From: a bacterium
Lineage (GTDB): Bacteria; Electryoneota; RPQS01
Length of the DNA stretch: 64,000 bases
Assembly (NCBI GenBank): GCA_023382385.1
Contig: JAHDVH010000001.1
Location: 365,511-429,510, forward strand
Direction: 5' to 3'
The position numbers and the translations under genes are program-made. Of this stretch, positions 53,231 to 60,447 are shown in pieces. Under the pieces are notes generated by a model. That model was not told the origin of the DNA. It searched no databases and was given only the letters and a program-made list of their open reading frames with translations. Position 1 is the first letter of the stretch. Each line of letters starts with the position of its first letter.

Positions 53231-54770
53231 ACTCCCTCAATACGGTGACTTTGATTTGTCCGGGATACTCGAGTTCCTCTTCAACCCGCTTCGCAATATC
53301 TGCCGCGAGCGCTTCGGCCAATGCATCACTGACCTTTTGCGGTTCAACGATAATTCTGATTTCACGGCCAGCTTGAATTGCAAACGTCTTTTGGACGCCT
53401 TTGAAGCTGGAAGCGATTTCTTCGAGCTGCTGCAACCGCTTCACATACAATTCCAGCGTTTCACGACGTGCCCCTGGACGTGCTCCGGAAATCGCGTCCG
53501 CCGCCTGCACCAAAACACCGATAGGAGAAATGAACTCAGTATCATTGTGGTGCGCGGCAATAGTATTGATCACGATTTTCGGTTCACGATACTTCTTGGC
53601 AATCTCGACTCCAATCTCGACATGCGTTCCTTCGGTGTAGCGATCGATCGCTTTGCCGATATCGTGAAGCAGACCTGCGCGGCGCCCCATCTTCGCGTCG
53701 AAACCGAGCTGCGCGCACATTAAGGCAGAAAGGTGCGCTACCTCAATGGAGTGATGCAGAATATTCTGGCCGTAGCTCGTGCGGTATTTCAGACGACCGA
53801 CCAACTTGATCAGCTCGCGATGCAATCCGGTAACGCCAGCCTCAAGGCAGGCGGCATCACCAATCTGCATGAGCTTCTCATCCATCTCCTTTTCGATCTT
53901 CTTGACCAATTCTTCGATACGCTGGGGATGAATGCGGCCGTCTGCCATGAGTTGTTCGAGCGCAAGACGCGCGATTTCGCGGCGGTAGGGATCGAAGCCG
54001 GACACTACGACGGTTTCAGGAGTATCGTCCACGATAATGTCTACGCCGGTGGCCTGTTCGAAAGCGCGGATATTGCGGCCTTCTCGGCCGATGATGCGGC
54101 CCTTAATCTCGTCATTGGGAATGTGGACGACGGAAACCGTGCTCTCGACGCTGTGGTCCGCCGCGGAGCGCTGAATTGCGGAGACGATTATCTCACGGGC
54201 CTCACGATTGGCAGTTGCCTTGGCCTCATCGCGCATATTCTTAATCAGGTCTGCCGTGGCCGCACGCGCCTCACTCAGCAGCGACTCTTTGAGCTGTTCG
54301 AGCGCATCGTCCTTCGATAATCCGGCAGCCCGTTCCAATTCAGCCTGAGCGTGCTTTAGAGTCTCTTCGAGCTGGGTTTCCAGCTCGGCGACACGTTTCT
54401 CTTTCTGGGCATTCTGGCCGAGCAGACGATCGACTTCCTTACGCTTGCGTTCCGTTTCGTCGCGCACGTTCCGCAGATTGGCGTCCTTGTCTTTCAAAGA
54501 ACGTTCGTGCCGAGCGAGTTCGTCCCTTATCTCACGGATTTCATTTTCGAGCGCGGTGCGCTGGCGGAGTTGCTCGTCTCGAAGCTCGAGCATCTTTTCT
54601 TTGTACATCGTCTCAGCCTCTTTTTGGGCGTCGGCGACGATACGTTCAGCTTCCTGCTGGGAAGCAGCAATGCGCTCTTTGGTTATCGATCGACTGAGAA
54701 ACCAGCCGATAAGAAACGCCGCGATGCCGGAACCGGCGGCAAGCGCAACGACGAGAATTATATTGTCCAT
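53205..54770 (-). CDS. rny: Ribonuclease Y
   Basis: RNase Y is a membrane-anchored endoribonuclease starting mRNA decay. From ATG 54770 the protein is 521 residues: an N-terminal membrane helix (about 3-24), a long coiled coil (about 30-200), a KH domain (about 210-275, IKGRIIGREGRNIRAFE) and an HD domain (LLHDIGKAID at about 365, catalytic His-Asp). GGGGAG lies nine to ten bases upstream of this ATG, and a longer in-frame start lacks support. It follows a 6S RNA candidate and precedes a ymdB-type gene. Confidence 0.96.
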   Translation of the reverse strand: MDNIILVVALAAGSGIAAFLIGWFLSRSITKERIAASQQEAERIVADAQKEAETMYKEKMLELRDEQLRQRTALENEIREIRDELARHERSLKDKDANLRNVRDETERKRKEVDRLLGQNAQKEKRVAELETQLEETLKHAQAELERAAGLSKDDALEQLKESLLSEARAATADLIKNMRDEAKATANREAREIIVSAIQRSAADHSVESTVSVVHIPNDEIKGRIIGREGRNIRAFEQATGVDIIVDDTPETVVVSGFDPYRREIARLALEQLMADGRIHPQRIEELVKKIEKEMDEKLMQIGDAACLEAGVTGLHRELIKLVGRLKYRTSYGQNILHHSIEVAHLSALMCAQLGFDAKMGRRAGLLHDIGKAIDRYTEGTHVEIGVEIAKKYREPKIVINTIAAHHNDTEFISPIGVLVQAADAISGARPGARRETLELYVKRLQQLEEIASSFKGVQKTFAIQAGREIRIIVEPQKVSDALAEALAADIAKRVEEELEYPGQIKVTVLREFVATGVAK

Positions 54771-54787
54771 GTATGGGATGCTCCCCG

Positions 54788-55004
54788 AAAAAAAAGAAAT
54801 CCCTGAATGGCAGAACGTGGTACCAAGAACCTGGTACAACACGGTGGGAATCCGCCTGCACGGTTTTCACTTCCACTATCCACATCCGTCCAAAGACGGG
54901 GGGAGCCCGCCGAAGCGGGTTAGGCTTGTGATAGACGCCAGAGTCAGACTCCCTATTCTTAGACTAATGGTTCTTGAATCAAGAATCTGCCAAGACAGGG
55001 ATTT
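54788..55004 (-). ncRNA. ssrS: Structured RNA, probable 6S RNA
   Basis: Between zapA and rny the minus strand can form one long rod. The 5' end AAATCCCTG pairs with CAGGGATTT at the 3' end (9 base pairs), and after a small internal loop TGGCAGA pairs with TCTGCCA (7 base pairs). Inside are the hairpins TTCTTG/CAAGAA, GTACCA/TGGTAC and a stable CCCGC-TTCG-GCGGG, and a CCGTC/GACGG stem. The 3' end is followed by a TTTTTTTT run, a terminator. Length about 208 bases without the tail. 6S RNA is about 180-200 bases with closed ends, and zapA is its common neighbour. No promoter of good quality was seen at the 5' end. This is a structural inference. Confidence 0.65.
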
Positions 55005-55088
55005 TGTCAAATGACTGTTTAATCAACCAAGTATCTGTTCGAGTAATCCGTCCTTTTTGTATCAACTCAGAACCGAAGGAGAATGCCG

Positions 55089-55409
55089 TTAAGCGCCAAG
55101 CTCGCGCAGTTTCTCATCGAGCACGCTCTCGAGCCTGCGTGCTTTTGACGTCACCAAACTTTCATGATCGGACAATTCAGACTGAGCCTCAGTCAGTTCG
55201 TGTGCGAGTTGCAGCGCCGCGAGCACAGCAAGTTCGCTGGCAGGCCGCGATCGATCCATCGTGTGAACGTTTCGCATTCGTTCATCCACGATTCCCGCCA
55301 CCCGATGCAAATACTCGGGTTCAGCGGTCCGTTGCAATCGATAGGCCCGATCAAAGATCGTCACAACCACAGCTTCTTCCTGATTGCTATCTCGAAGTAA
55401 GTCGGTCAT
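55089..55409 (-). CDS. zapA: Cell division protein ZapA
   Basis: ZapA binds FtsZ polymers and stabilises the division ring. The 106-residue protein has a short N-terminal beta domain (TIFDRAYRLQRTAEPEYLHRVAGIVDERM-type pattern, about 16-45, split here) followed by a coiled coil (about 60-105, LALQLAHELTEAQSELSDHE). AGGTG lies seven bases before ATG 55409; the GTG three codons upstream is less likely. It is downstream of a short coiled-coil gene, as in many bacteria. Confidence 0.9.
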   Translation of the reverse strand: MTDLLRDSNQEEAVVVTIFDRAYRLQRTAEPEYLHRVAGIVDERMRNVHTMDRSRPASELAVLAALQLAHELTEAQSELSDHESLVTSKARRLESVLDEKLRELGA

Positions 55410-55434
55410 GGTCGGCACCTATTCAAATGCGGCC

Positions 55435-55692
55435 TCAGGCTGCCTCAAGTTTGTCAAGCAGCGCTGCGATACGAGAGCGAATGAGTTCTTCACGATGCGG
55501 ATCCCGCTGATTCTCTTCCAGAGAAGCGCACTTCCTGCGAAGAGCATCTACTTCCTGCGCGGCGGCGGATTGCTGCGTCCGGAGGGTCTCAACCAGCCCT
55601 TCCAACTCGCGATTCTGACTTTGCAGTTCGTTGAGCTTTGTCAGAAGTCGCGTTACTTTCTGGTCGAGAGCATCAAAAGTTTGGATATCCAT
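55435..55692 (-). CDS. Small coiled-coil protein, ZapB-like
   Basis: The 85-residue protein is a single coiled coil (about 8-70, LDQKVTRLLTKLNELQ then LEGLVETLRTQQ) with a charged tail. Its size, all-helical nature and position just before zapA fit ZapB or a related division-ring protein. It has no enzyme motif. The match is architectural, so the symbol is not assigned. It begins 36 bases after pheT. Confidence 0.7.
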   Translation of the reverse strand: MDIQTFDALDQKVTRLLTKLNELQSQNRELEGLVETLRTQQSAAAQEVDALRRKCASLEENQRDPHREELIRSRIAALLDKLEAA

Positions 55693-55728
55693 GCAAGAGC
55701 TTGTTCAGGTCTGAGGTGAAAAAAGAAC

Positions 55729-58113
55729 TCAGCGCAGTGAGGCTGAGTGTCTTTGCTGCAATTTTGAGACAATAGATTGAATCGCCGCATCAACTTCGGC
55801 GGCATCAAGGCTTCTATCGGGATGCAAAAACTCAAGTCGAAATGCCACGGATTTCTTTCCGGTACCAAGTTTGTCGCTGACAAAGACGTCGAACGGCCAG
55901 ACTTTCAATAGAGTAGGGCCGCCAGCCTCCCGTGCAGTTACAGCCAACTCGGCAAACGGGACGGTCTTGTCGACGATGACGGAAAGATCACGCCAAGCGG
56001 TTGGGAAGCGCGGAAGTGTCTGAAAAGCGAAATCGCTTGAGCGGCTCTGCGCCATAAGACCCAAATCCAGCTCAAACCAGGCGACAGGGGCGTCAATGTC
56101 GCGAACAGCACATTCCTCACGTGGCCAGATGCCGAACTCTCCGGCATTCAGGCCGTTGAGACGAAGCTGACCGCTCAGAAAACCAACGGTATCAAGATCA
56201 TAGCAAAAAATTTCCGGTTTGTCAAGGGAAAGCTTGAGGGCCAGAAACTCCAGCACACTCTTCAGATCGAAGAAGTCGACAGGATCCTTCGGCTGGCTCC
56301 AGCCCTGTGGATAGCGGCGACCAACCATTAGCCCGGCCACAACCTGACGCTCCCACGTTCGGGGATCGCCGACTTCGCCCTGCCTAAAGACGCGGGTCGT
56401 TTCGAACAGGCGTAGATCCTTGTCGCCTCGTTCGAAATTTGCGGCGGCGGCCCGGAATATGGGGGCCAGGACGCTACCCTGCAGAAACTTCATTTCGTCT
56501 GTGACCGGGTTTGCAAGCTCAACACCCAGTGGTAATCCAGGAGGGTCCAGACGCGGTTCAGGGTTCCACATTGACAGAGATACGGATTGCAGGAAGCCTA
56601 ACGACACCAGCACATCTTCAACCTGTCGACGAACCTGCACGACAAGATCATCCTGCCCGGTGAGCACGACTTTGCCGGATTCAGATGTTGGAATCTGTTC
56701 ATATCCATGGACGCGAACTACTTCTTCGATCAAGTCAACTTCACGCTCAAGGTCAGGACGATGAGTAGGAGCATTGACTTGCCATGGCGTCTTCTGGCGG
56801 TTAACTTCGCATCCTAGACGAGCGAAGATCTCCGCAATCTCCTCCGGCTGATAGTCCATTCCAATTAACGCGGACGCACGCTCGGGTCTGAATGAGATCT
56901 GAACTTGCGTGATCGGTCGCACATACTCATCCACAGCTCCCGACCAAACCTCTCCTCCACCCCACTTCTGCATGAGCGATGCCGTGGCGGCAGCGACATA
57001 AGGCACATTACCGGGATCGCAACCGCGCTCGAAACGGCGGGACGAGTCAGTGGACATACCCAGCGACTTCGCCGTTCGCCGAATGTGAACGGGATCAAAG
57101 TACGCACATTCGATAATCACGTCGCTCGTATCGTCGCGAATCTCGCTGTTCTGCCCGCCCATTACACCCGCCAGCGCAATTCCGTGCTTGGAATCGGCAA
57201 TCAGCAGATCGTGCGCTGCGAGCTTATGCTCCTTCTCGTCCAGCGTAACAAACTTTTCGCCGGCGGCGGCATAGCGAACATTGATCGCTCTGTCCGCAAT
57301 GAAACGCGCGTCGAACGCGTGAAGCGGCTGTCCCGTTTCGAGCATCAGATAGTTGGTCACGTCCACGACGTTGGAAATCGGTCTAATCCCGCAACGCAGC
57401 AGTCGGATGCGAACGTCGAACGGCGAAGGAGTGATTCTGAGTCCGGTCACCGCTCGTGCGACGTAGCGCGGGCAGGCCTCGGGTGCAGTGATCTTCACCC
57501 GCACGAAATCCGCCGCCTTGCGAGATGACTCCTGCAGGGTGTATGCTTTGGGTTGCCAAGGCAGCTTGAACTTCGCAGCGATGTCCCGTGCCACGCCGAT
57601 ATGTGACAGAAAATCCGGACGATTTGGCGTGACTTCCACATCGTAAACCGTATCTGTATCCTGCAGGTAGCGCGCAGCTGAAGCGCCAACCTCCCACTCC
57701 TTGGGACACTCGATGATTCCCGAATGAGAAGGAGCCAAGCCAAGCTCCTGCTCGGAAGCGAGCATGCCGTGCGATTCGTGGCCGCGTAACTTTGCCTTCT
57801 TGATCGTCATTCCCTCAGCGGTCTTGGCACCCGGCAGCATGACCACAACTTTCAGTCCGGCGCGTGCGTTCGGCGCTCCGCAGACGACAGACAGCGACTC
57901 GCCACCTACGTTCGTCCGCGTAATCGAGAGATGGTCGGTTCCCGCAATGGGTGCACATTCGACGATTTCGCCAATCACCACGTTGTCAAGCAACGGAGCG
58001 TAGGTGTTGACTGCTTCAACTTCCAACCCGAGCCACGTCAAAACGTCGGCGAGCTGCTCCTGCGACACAGGCAGATCAAGGAATTCGGAAAGCCACTTAT
58101 AGCTGATCAGCAT
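55729..58113 (-). CDS. pheT: Phenylalanyl-tRNA synthetase beta subunit
   Basis: PheT forms the alpha2-beta2 PheRS with PheS. The 794-residue protein has the N-terminal tRNA-binding EMAP-like domain (about 40-150), B3/B4 editing region (about 210-380), B5 (about 400-470), the catalytic-like core and a C-terminal FDX-ACB anticodon-binding domain (about 700-794, RFPTAWRDLSVIVDKTVPF). Length is normal. It starts 12 bases after pheS. The stop overlaps a small gene's region by 36 bases of spacing only. Confidence 0.96.
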   Translation of the reverse strand: MLISYKWLSEFLDLPVSQEQLADVLTWLGLEVEAVNTYAPLLDNVVIGEIVECAPIAGTDHLSITRTNVGGESLSVVCGAPNARAGLKVVVMLPGAKTAEGMTIKKAKLRGHESHGMLASEQELGLAPSHSGIIECPKEWEVGASAARYLQDTDTVYDVEVTPNRPDFLSHIGVARDIAAKFKLPWQPKAYTLQESSRKAADFVRVKITAPEACPRYVARAVTGLRITPSPFDVRIRLLRCGIRPISNVVDVTNYLMLETGQPLHAFDARFIADRAINVRYAAAGEKFVTLDEKEHKLAAHDLLIADSKHGIALAGVMGGQNSEIRDDTSDVIIECAYFDPVHIRRTAKSLGMSTDSSRRFERGCDPGNVPYVAAATASLMQKWGGGEVWSGAVDEYVRPITQVQISFRPERASALIGMDYQPEEIAEIFARLGCEVNRQKTPWQVNAPTHRPDLEREVDLIEEVVRVHGYEQIPTSESGKVVLTGQDDLVVQVRRQVEDVLVSLGFLQSVSLSMWNPEPRLDPPGLPLGVELANPVTDEMKFLQGSVLAPIFRAAAANFERGDKDLRLFETTRVFRQGEVGDPRTWERQVVAGLMVGRRYPQGWSQPKDPVDFFDLKSVLEFLALKLSLDKPEIFCYDLDTVGFLSGQLRLNGLNAGEFGIWPREECAVRDIDAPVAWFELDLGLMAQSRSSDFAFQTLPRFPTAWRDLSVIVDKTVPFAELAVTAREAGGPTLLKVWPFDVFVSDKLGTGKKSVAFRLEFLHPDRSLDAAEVDAAIQSIVSKLQQRHSASLR

Positions 58114-58125
58114 AATAAAGGTTAG

Positions 58126-59151
58126 TTAGCGTGGCGTAATGCCGGAGAATTGCTTCAGAAAACGTACGTCGCTGTCGAACAGAAGTCTGATATTCGGAAT
58201 GCCGAAGCGCAGCATGGCAATCCGATCTATTCCCAGTCCGAAGGCGAAACCCGAGTAGATTTCCGGGTCGTAACCGACACCTGAGAGCACATTCGGGTCC
58301 ACCATTCCACTGCCGCCCATTTCCAGCCACGTTGTGTACTTGCAGATACGGCAGCCATCGCCTTTGCAAAACGGACATGTGATATCCACCTCGGCGGAAG
58401 GTTCTGTAAACGGGAAAAAGTGCGGACGAAACCGCAGTTTCGTCTGCTGGCCGAACAACTCTCTGTAGAACGCAAGCAGCGTCCCCTTAAGCTCTGCCAT
58501 CGTCACCCCCTTGTCCACATACAACCCTTCCACTTGATGGAACATCGGAGAATGCGTAGCGTCCGGCCGGTCGCGTCGATAGACCCGTCCGGGTGAAATG
58601 ATGCGCACAGGCGGGTCCTGCCTTTCCATCGTGCGGACTTGAACCGGCGATGTCTCAGTTCGGACCACGAAGCCATTCGGCAGATAAATCGTGTCGCTCT
58701 CATCACGCGAAGGATGCCACGCGGGAGTGTTGAGCATGTCAAAATTATACTTGACCAGCTCAATCTCGGGACCGTCTGCAACACGAAAGCCCATACTTCG
58801 AAAGATGTCGGTAATCTCACGCATGACTATCGTCAACGGATGATACCCTCCCACCCACGTGCCGCGACCCGGCAGCGACGTATCAATATCCGGCCCCTTC
58901 GACTTGGGAGTGAGAGCATTCCTGCGCTCAGCTTCCAGAGCTTCGAGCTGTTGCTTCAAATCGTTCAGCAGCTGGCCGACAGCCGGACGCTCCGCCGCAT
59001 CGACCTTCCCGAGCTGCTTGAACAAGTTGGCCACGAGCCCTTTGCGACTCAGGTATTTTATTGAAACAAGTTCCAGTGCGGCGAGGTCCGAAGCGGTTTG
59101 AAGTGCTTCGGAAGCTTCGCGACGCAGGTTATCAATTTCTTCTCTCATCAT
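58126..59151 (-). CDS. pheS: Phenylalanyl-tRNA synthetase alpha subunit
   Basis: The 341-residue class II synthetase has the N-terminal coiled coil (about 1-85), the catalytic core with HPLTIVMREITDIFRSMGF (motif 1 region), PVQVRTMERQDPPVRIISPGRVYRRD (motif 2 region, split), GMVDPNVL and the motif 3 end GIDRIAMLRFGI with Arg. It has the zinc-ribbon-like CPFCKGDGCRICK insert at about 257-269, present in many bacterial PheS. It follows rplT by 90 bases that contain a possible attenuator. Confidence 0.96.
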   Translation of the reverse strand: MMREEIDNLRREASEALQTASDLAALELVSIKYLSRKGLVANLFKQLGKVDAAERPAVGQLLNDLKQQLEALEAERRNALTPKSKGPDIDTSLPGRGTWVGGYHPLTIVMREITDIFRSMGFRVADGPEIELVKYNFDMLNTPAWHPSRDESDTIYLPNGFVVRTETSPVQVRTMERQDPPVRIISPGRVYRRDRPDATHSPMFHQVEGLYVDKGVTMAELKGTLLAFYRELFGQQTKLRFRPHFFPFTEPSAEVDITCPFCKGDGCRICKYTTWLEMGGSGMVDPNVLSGVGYDPEIYSGFAFGLGIDRIAMLRFGIPNIRLLFDSDVRFLKQFSGITPR

Positions 59152-59162
59152 CCGCCGTGGTT

Positions 59163-59203
59163 CGAAAATAGAGAAAGGCGATTCCCGCCGTGCAGGAACC
59201 GCC
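59163..59203 (-). terminator. Terminator or attenuator before pheS
   Basis: On the minus strand GGCGGTTCC pairs with GGAATCGCC (nine pairs, one G-U) around an eight to nine base loop, followed by the U-rich TTTCTCTATTTT. It lies between rplT and pheS, ending about 12 bases before the pheS ATG, so partial termination could set PheST levels. No Phe-rich leader peptide is seen. Confidence 0.45.
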
Positions 59204-59241
59204 CGTCAACATTAGCACAAAAATTGGAGGGCCTGTGTAGG

Positions 59242-59592
59242 CTATGCAGCCTTGACCGAATCGGTCAAGTGCTTGAAGCCTTGAGGGTCATGCACGGCCA
59301 ACTCCGCGAGCTGACGACGGTCAAGGGCGATTCCCTGTTGTTTCAGCCCGTTTATAAATCGGGAGTAGGACAAACCGTTCTCACGGGCGGCGGCATTGAT
59401 GCGAACGACCCACAGATTCCGATAGACGCGCTTTTTCTTGCGACGGTCGCCGAAGCTGCGCGCCCACGCTTTTTCCACAGTTTCGGTAGCCGCACGAATC
59501 AGCGTGCCGCGGCGACCGATATAGCCCTTGGCGGCCTTGAAGACTTTGTTCTTCCGGCGGCGTGTGGCGGGATTATTTGTTGCTCTTGGCAT
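59242..59592 (-). CDS. rplT: 50S ribosomal protein L20
   Basis: L20 is an early assembly protein that binds 23S rRNA. The 116-residue basic protein starts MPRATNNPATRRRKNKVFKAAKGYIG and includes RGTLIRAATETVEKAW and NGLSYSRFINGLKQQGI, all standard. It is the third gene of infC-rpmI-rplT. In E. coli L20 represses this operon through an mRNA pseudoknot; no such site was tested here. Confidence 0.98.
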   Translation of the reverse strand: MPRATNNPATRRRKNKVFKAAKGYIGRRGTLIRAATETVEKAWARSFGDRRKKKRVYRNLWVVRINAAARENGLSYSRFINGLKQQGIALDRRQLAELAVHDPQGFKHLTDSVKAA

Positions 59593-59683
59593 GGTTATAC
59601 CTGAATACGATAAATGTTCAAATCAAATCTCGTCCGACACACTGAACGACGCAATGCGGCGCAGCATGTCTCGACAGAGGCTC

Positions 59684-59881
59684 TCAGGCCATTGCCATCA
59701 TCTTCTTGACTTTAGCCTCTTCGCCACCCACAAAGGTCTGCGTGCCCGTCAAGCGATTCTTCTGGGCGGTAGTCTTGTGAGTCAATTTGTGCCGACGGCG
59801 CGTCTTGTAGAAGACAATCTTCCCTGAGCCGGTGACTTTGCACCGCTTCGCCATCGAACGCTTGGTTTTCATCTTGGGCAT
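59684..59881 (-). CDS. rpmI: 50S ribosomal protein L35
   Basis: The 65-residue basic protein MPKMKTKRSMAKRCKVTGSGKI and so on is a normal L35, with RRRHKLTHKTTAQKNRL in the middle. It lies 18 bases after infC and 91 before rplT. The last residues are Met/Ala rather than the more common Gly/Arg end, a small variant. Confidence 0.97.
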   Translation of the reverse strand: MPKMKTKRSMAKRCKVTGSGKIVFYKTRRRHKLTHKTTAQKNRLTGTQTFVGGEEAKVKKMMAMA

Positions 59882-59899
59882 GTGACCCTCTATTTCCGG

Positions 59900-60433
59900 T
59901 TACTTTCTAATTAACATCAGGACCAGCTGATTGTGCCCTTCCATTCTGGGCGGCGCCTCGGGCTTTGCGACCTCGGCGACTTCTTCAGCGATCCGCTGCA
60001 TCATGCGAACCCCGAACTCCTGGTGCGTGATCATGCGGCCACGAAACCAGATGATAACTTTGACCTTTGAACCTTCTTCAACGAACCGCTTGACCATCCG
60101 AGCTTTTGTCAGCAGGTCATGGTCATCTGTGGCGGGAGAAAGGCGAATGGTCTTGACTGTCGAGCTTGCAGACTTCTTGCGGGAGGTCTTGTCCTTCTTG
60201 GACACCGAGTATTTGTACTTCCCGAAGTCCATGATTCGCACGACAGGGGGAGTTGCCGCAGATGCTATCTCCACCAGATCCAGCTCCTCCTGCCGCGCCA
60301 ATTCAAGCGCCTTGGAGGGGTGCATGACGCCAATCTGCTGACCATCACTACCAATGACCCGTACTTCGGGAGCGACTATACCTTCGTTAATACGAGTCGA
60401 GTTTGCTTTACTGGTAGTTGGCGGTGTGCGCAG
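59900..60433 (-). CDS. infC: Translation initiation factor IF-3, CTG start
   Basis: IF-3 controls start-codon choice and subunit splitting. The C-domain is complete (RKKSASSTVKTIRLSPATDDHDL and RFVEEGSKVKVIIWFRGRM in pieces). The first ATG in the frame (60325) would delete the N-domain; reading upstream in frame gives 36 more codons with TRINEGIVAPEVRVIGSDGQ, typical IF-3 N-terminus. The first possible start is CTG at 60433, with AGGAGG four bases before it. IF-3 genes commonly use rare starts (AUU, AUC, AUA, CUG), which lets IF-3 repress itself. With CTG the protein is 177 residues, as in the family. It follows thrS by 14 bases. Confidence 0.88.
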   Translation of the reverse strand: MRTPPTTSKANSTRINEGIVAPEVRVIGSDGQQIGVMHPSKALELARQEELDLVEIASAATPPVVRIMDFGKYKYSVSKKDKTSRKKSASSTVKTIRLSPATDDHDLLTKARMVKRFVEEGSKVKVIIWFRGRMITHQEFGVRMMQRIAEEVAEVAKPEAPPRMEGHNQLVLMLIRK

Positions 60434-60447
60434 AGTTCCTCCTGAAT

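Noticed and set aside
54981-55010. TTGACA at 55010-55005 as the promoter of the RNA before rny
   Set aside because: With a 17-base spacer the -10 reads GATTCT, a poor match, and the start would lie inside the 5' strand of the long terminal stem.
59152-59241. T-box or Phe leader peptide before pheS
   Set aside because: No T-box sequence (AGGGTGGNACCGCG type) or run of Phe codons is present in the 90-base gap.
60325-60327. ATG 60325 as infC start
   Set aside because: It would remove the IF-3 N-domain, which is encoded in frame upstream behind AGGAGG.
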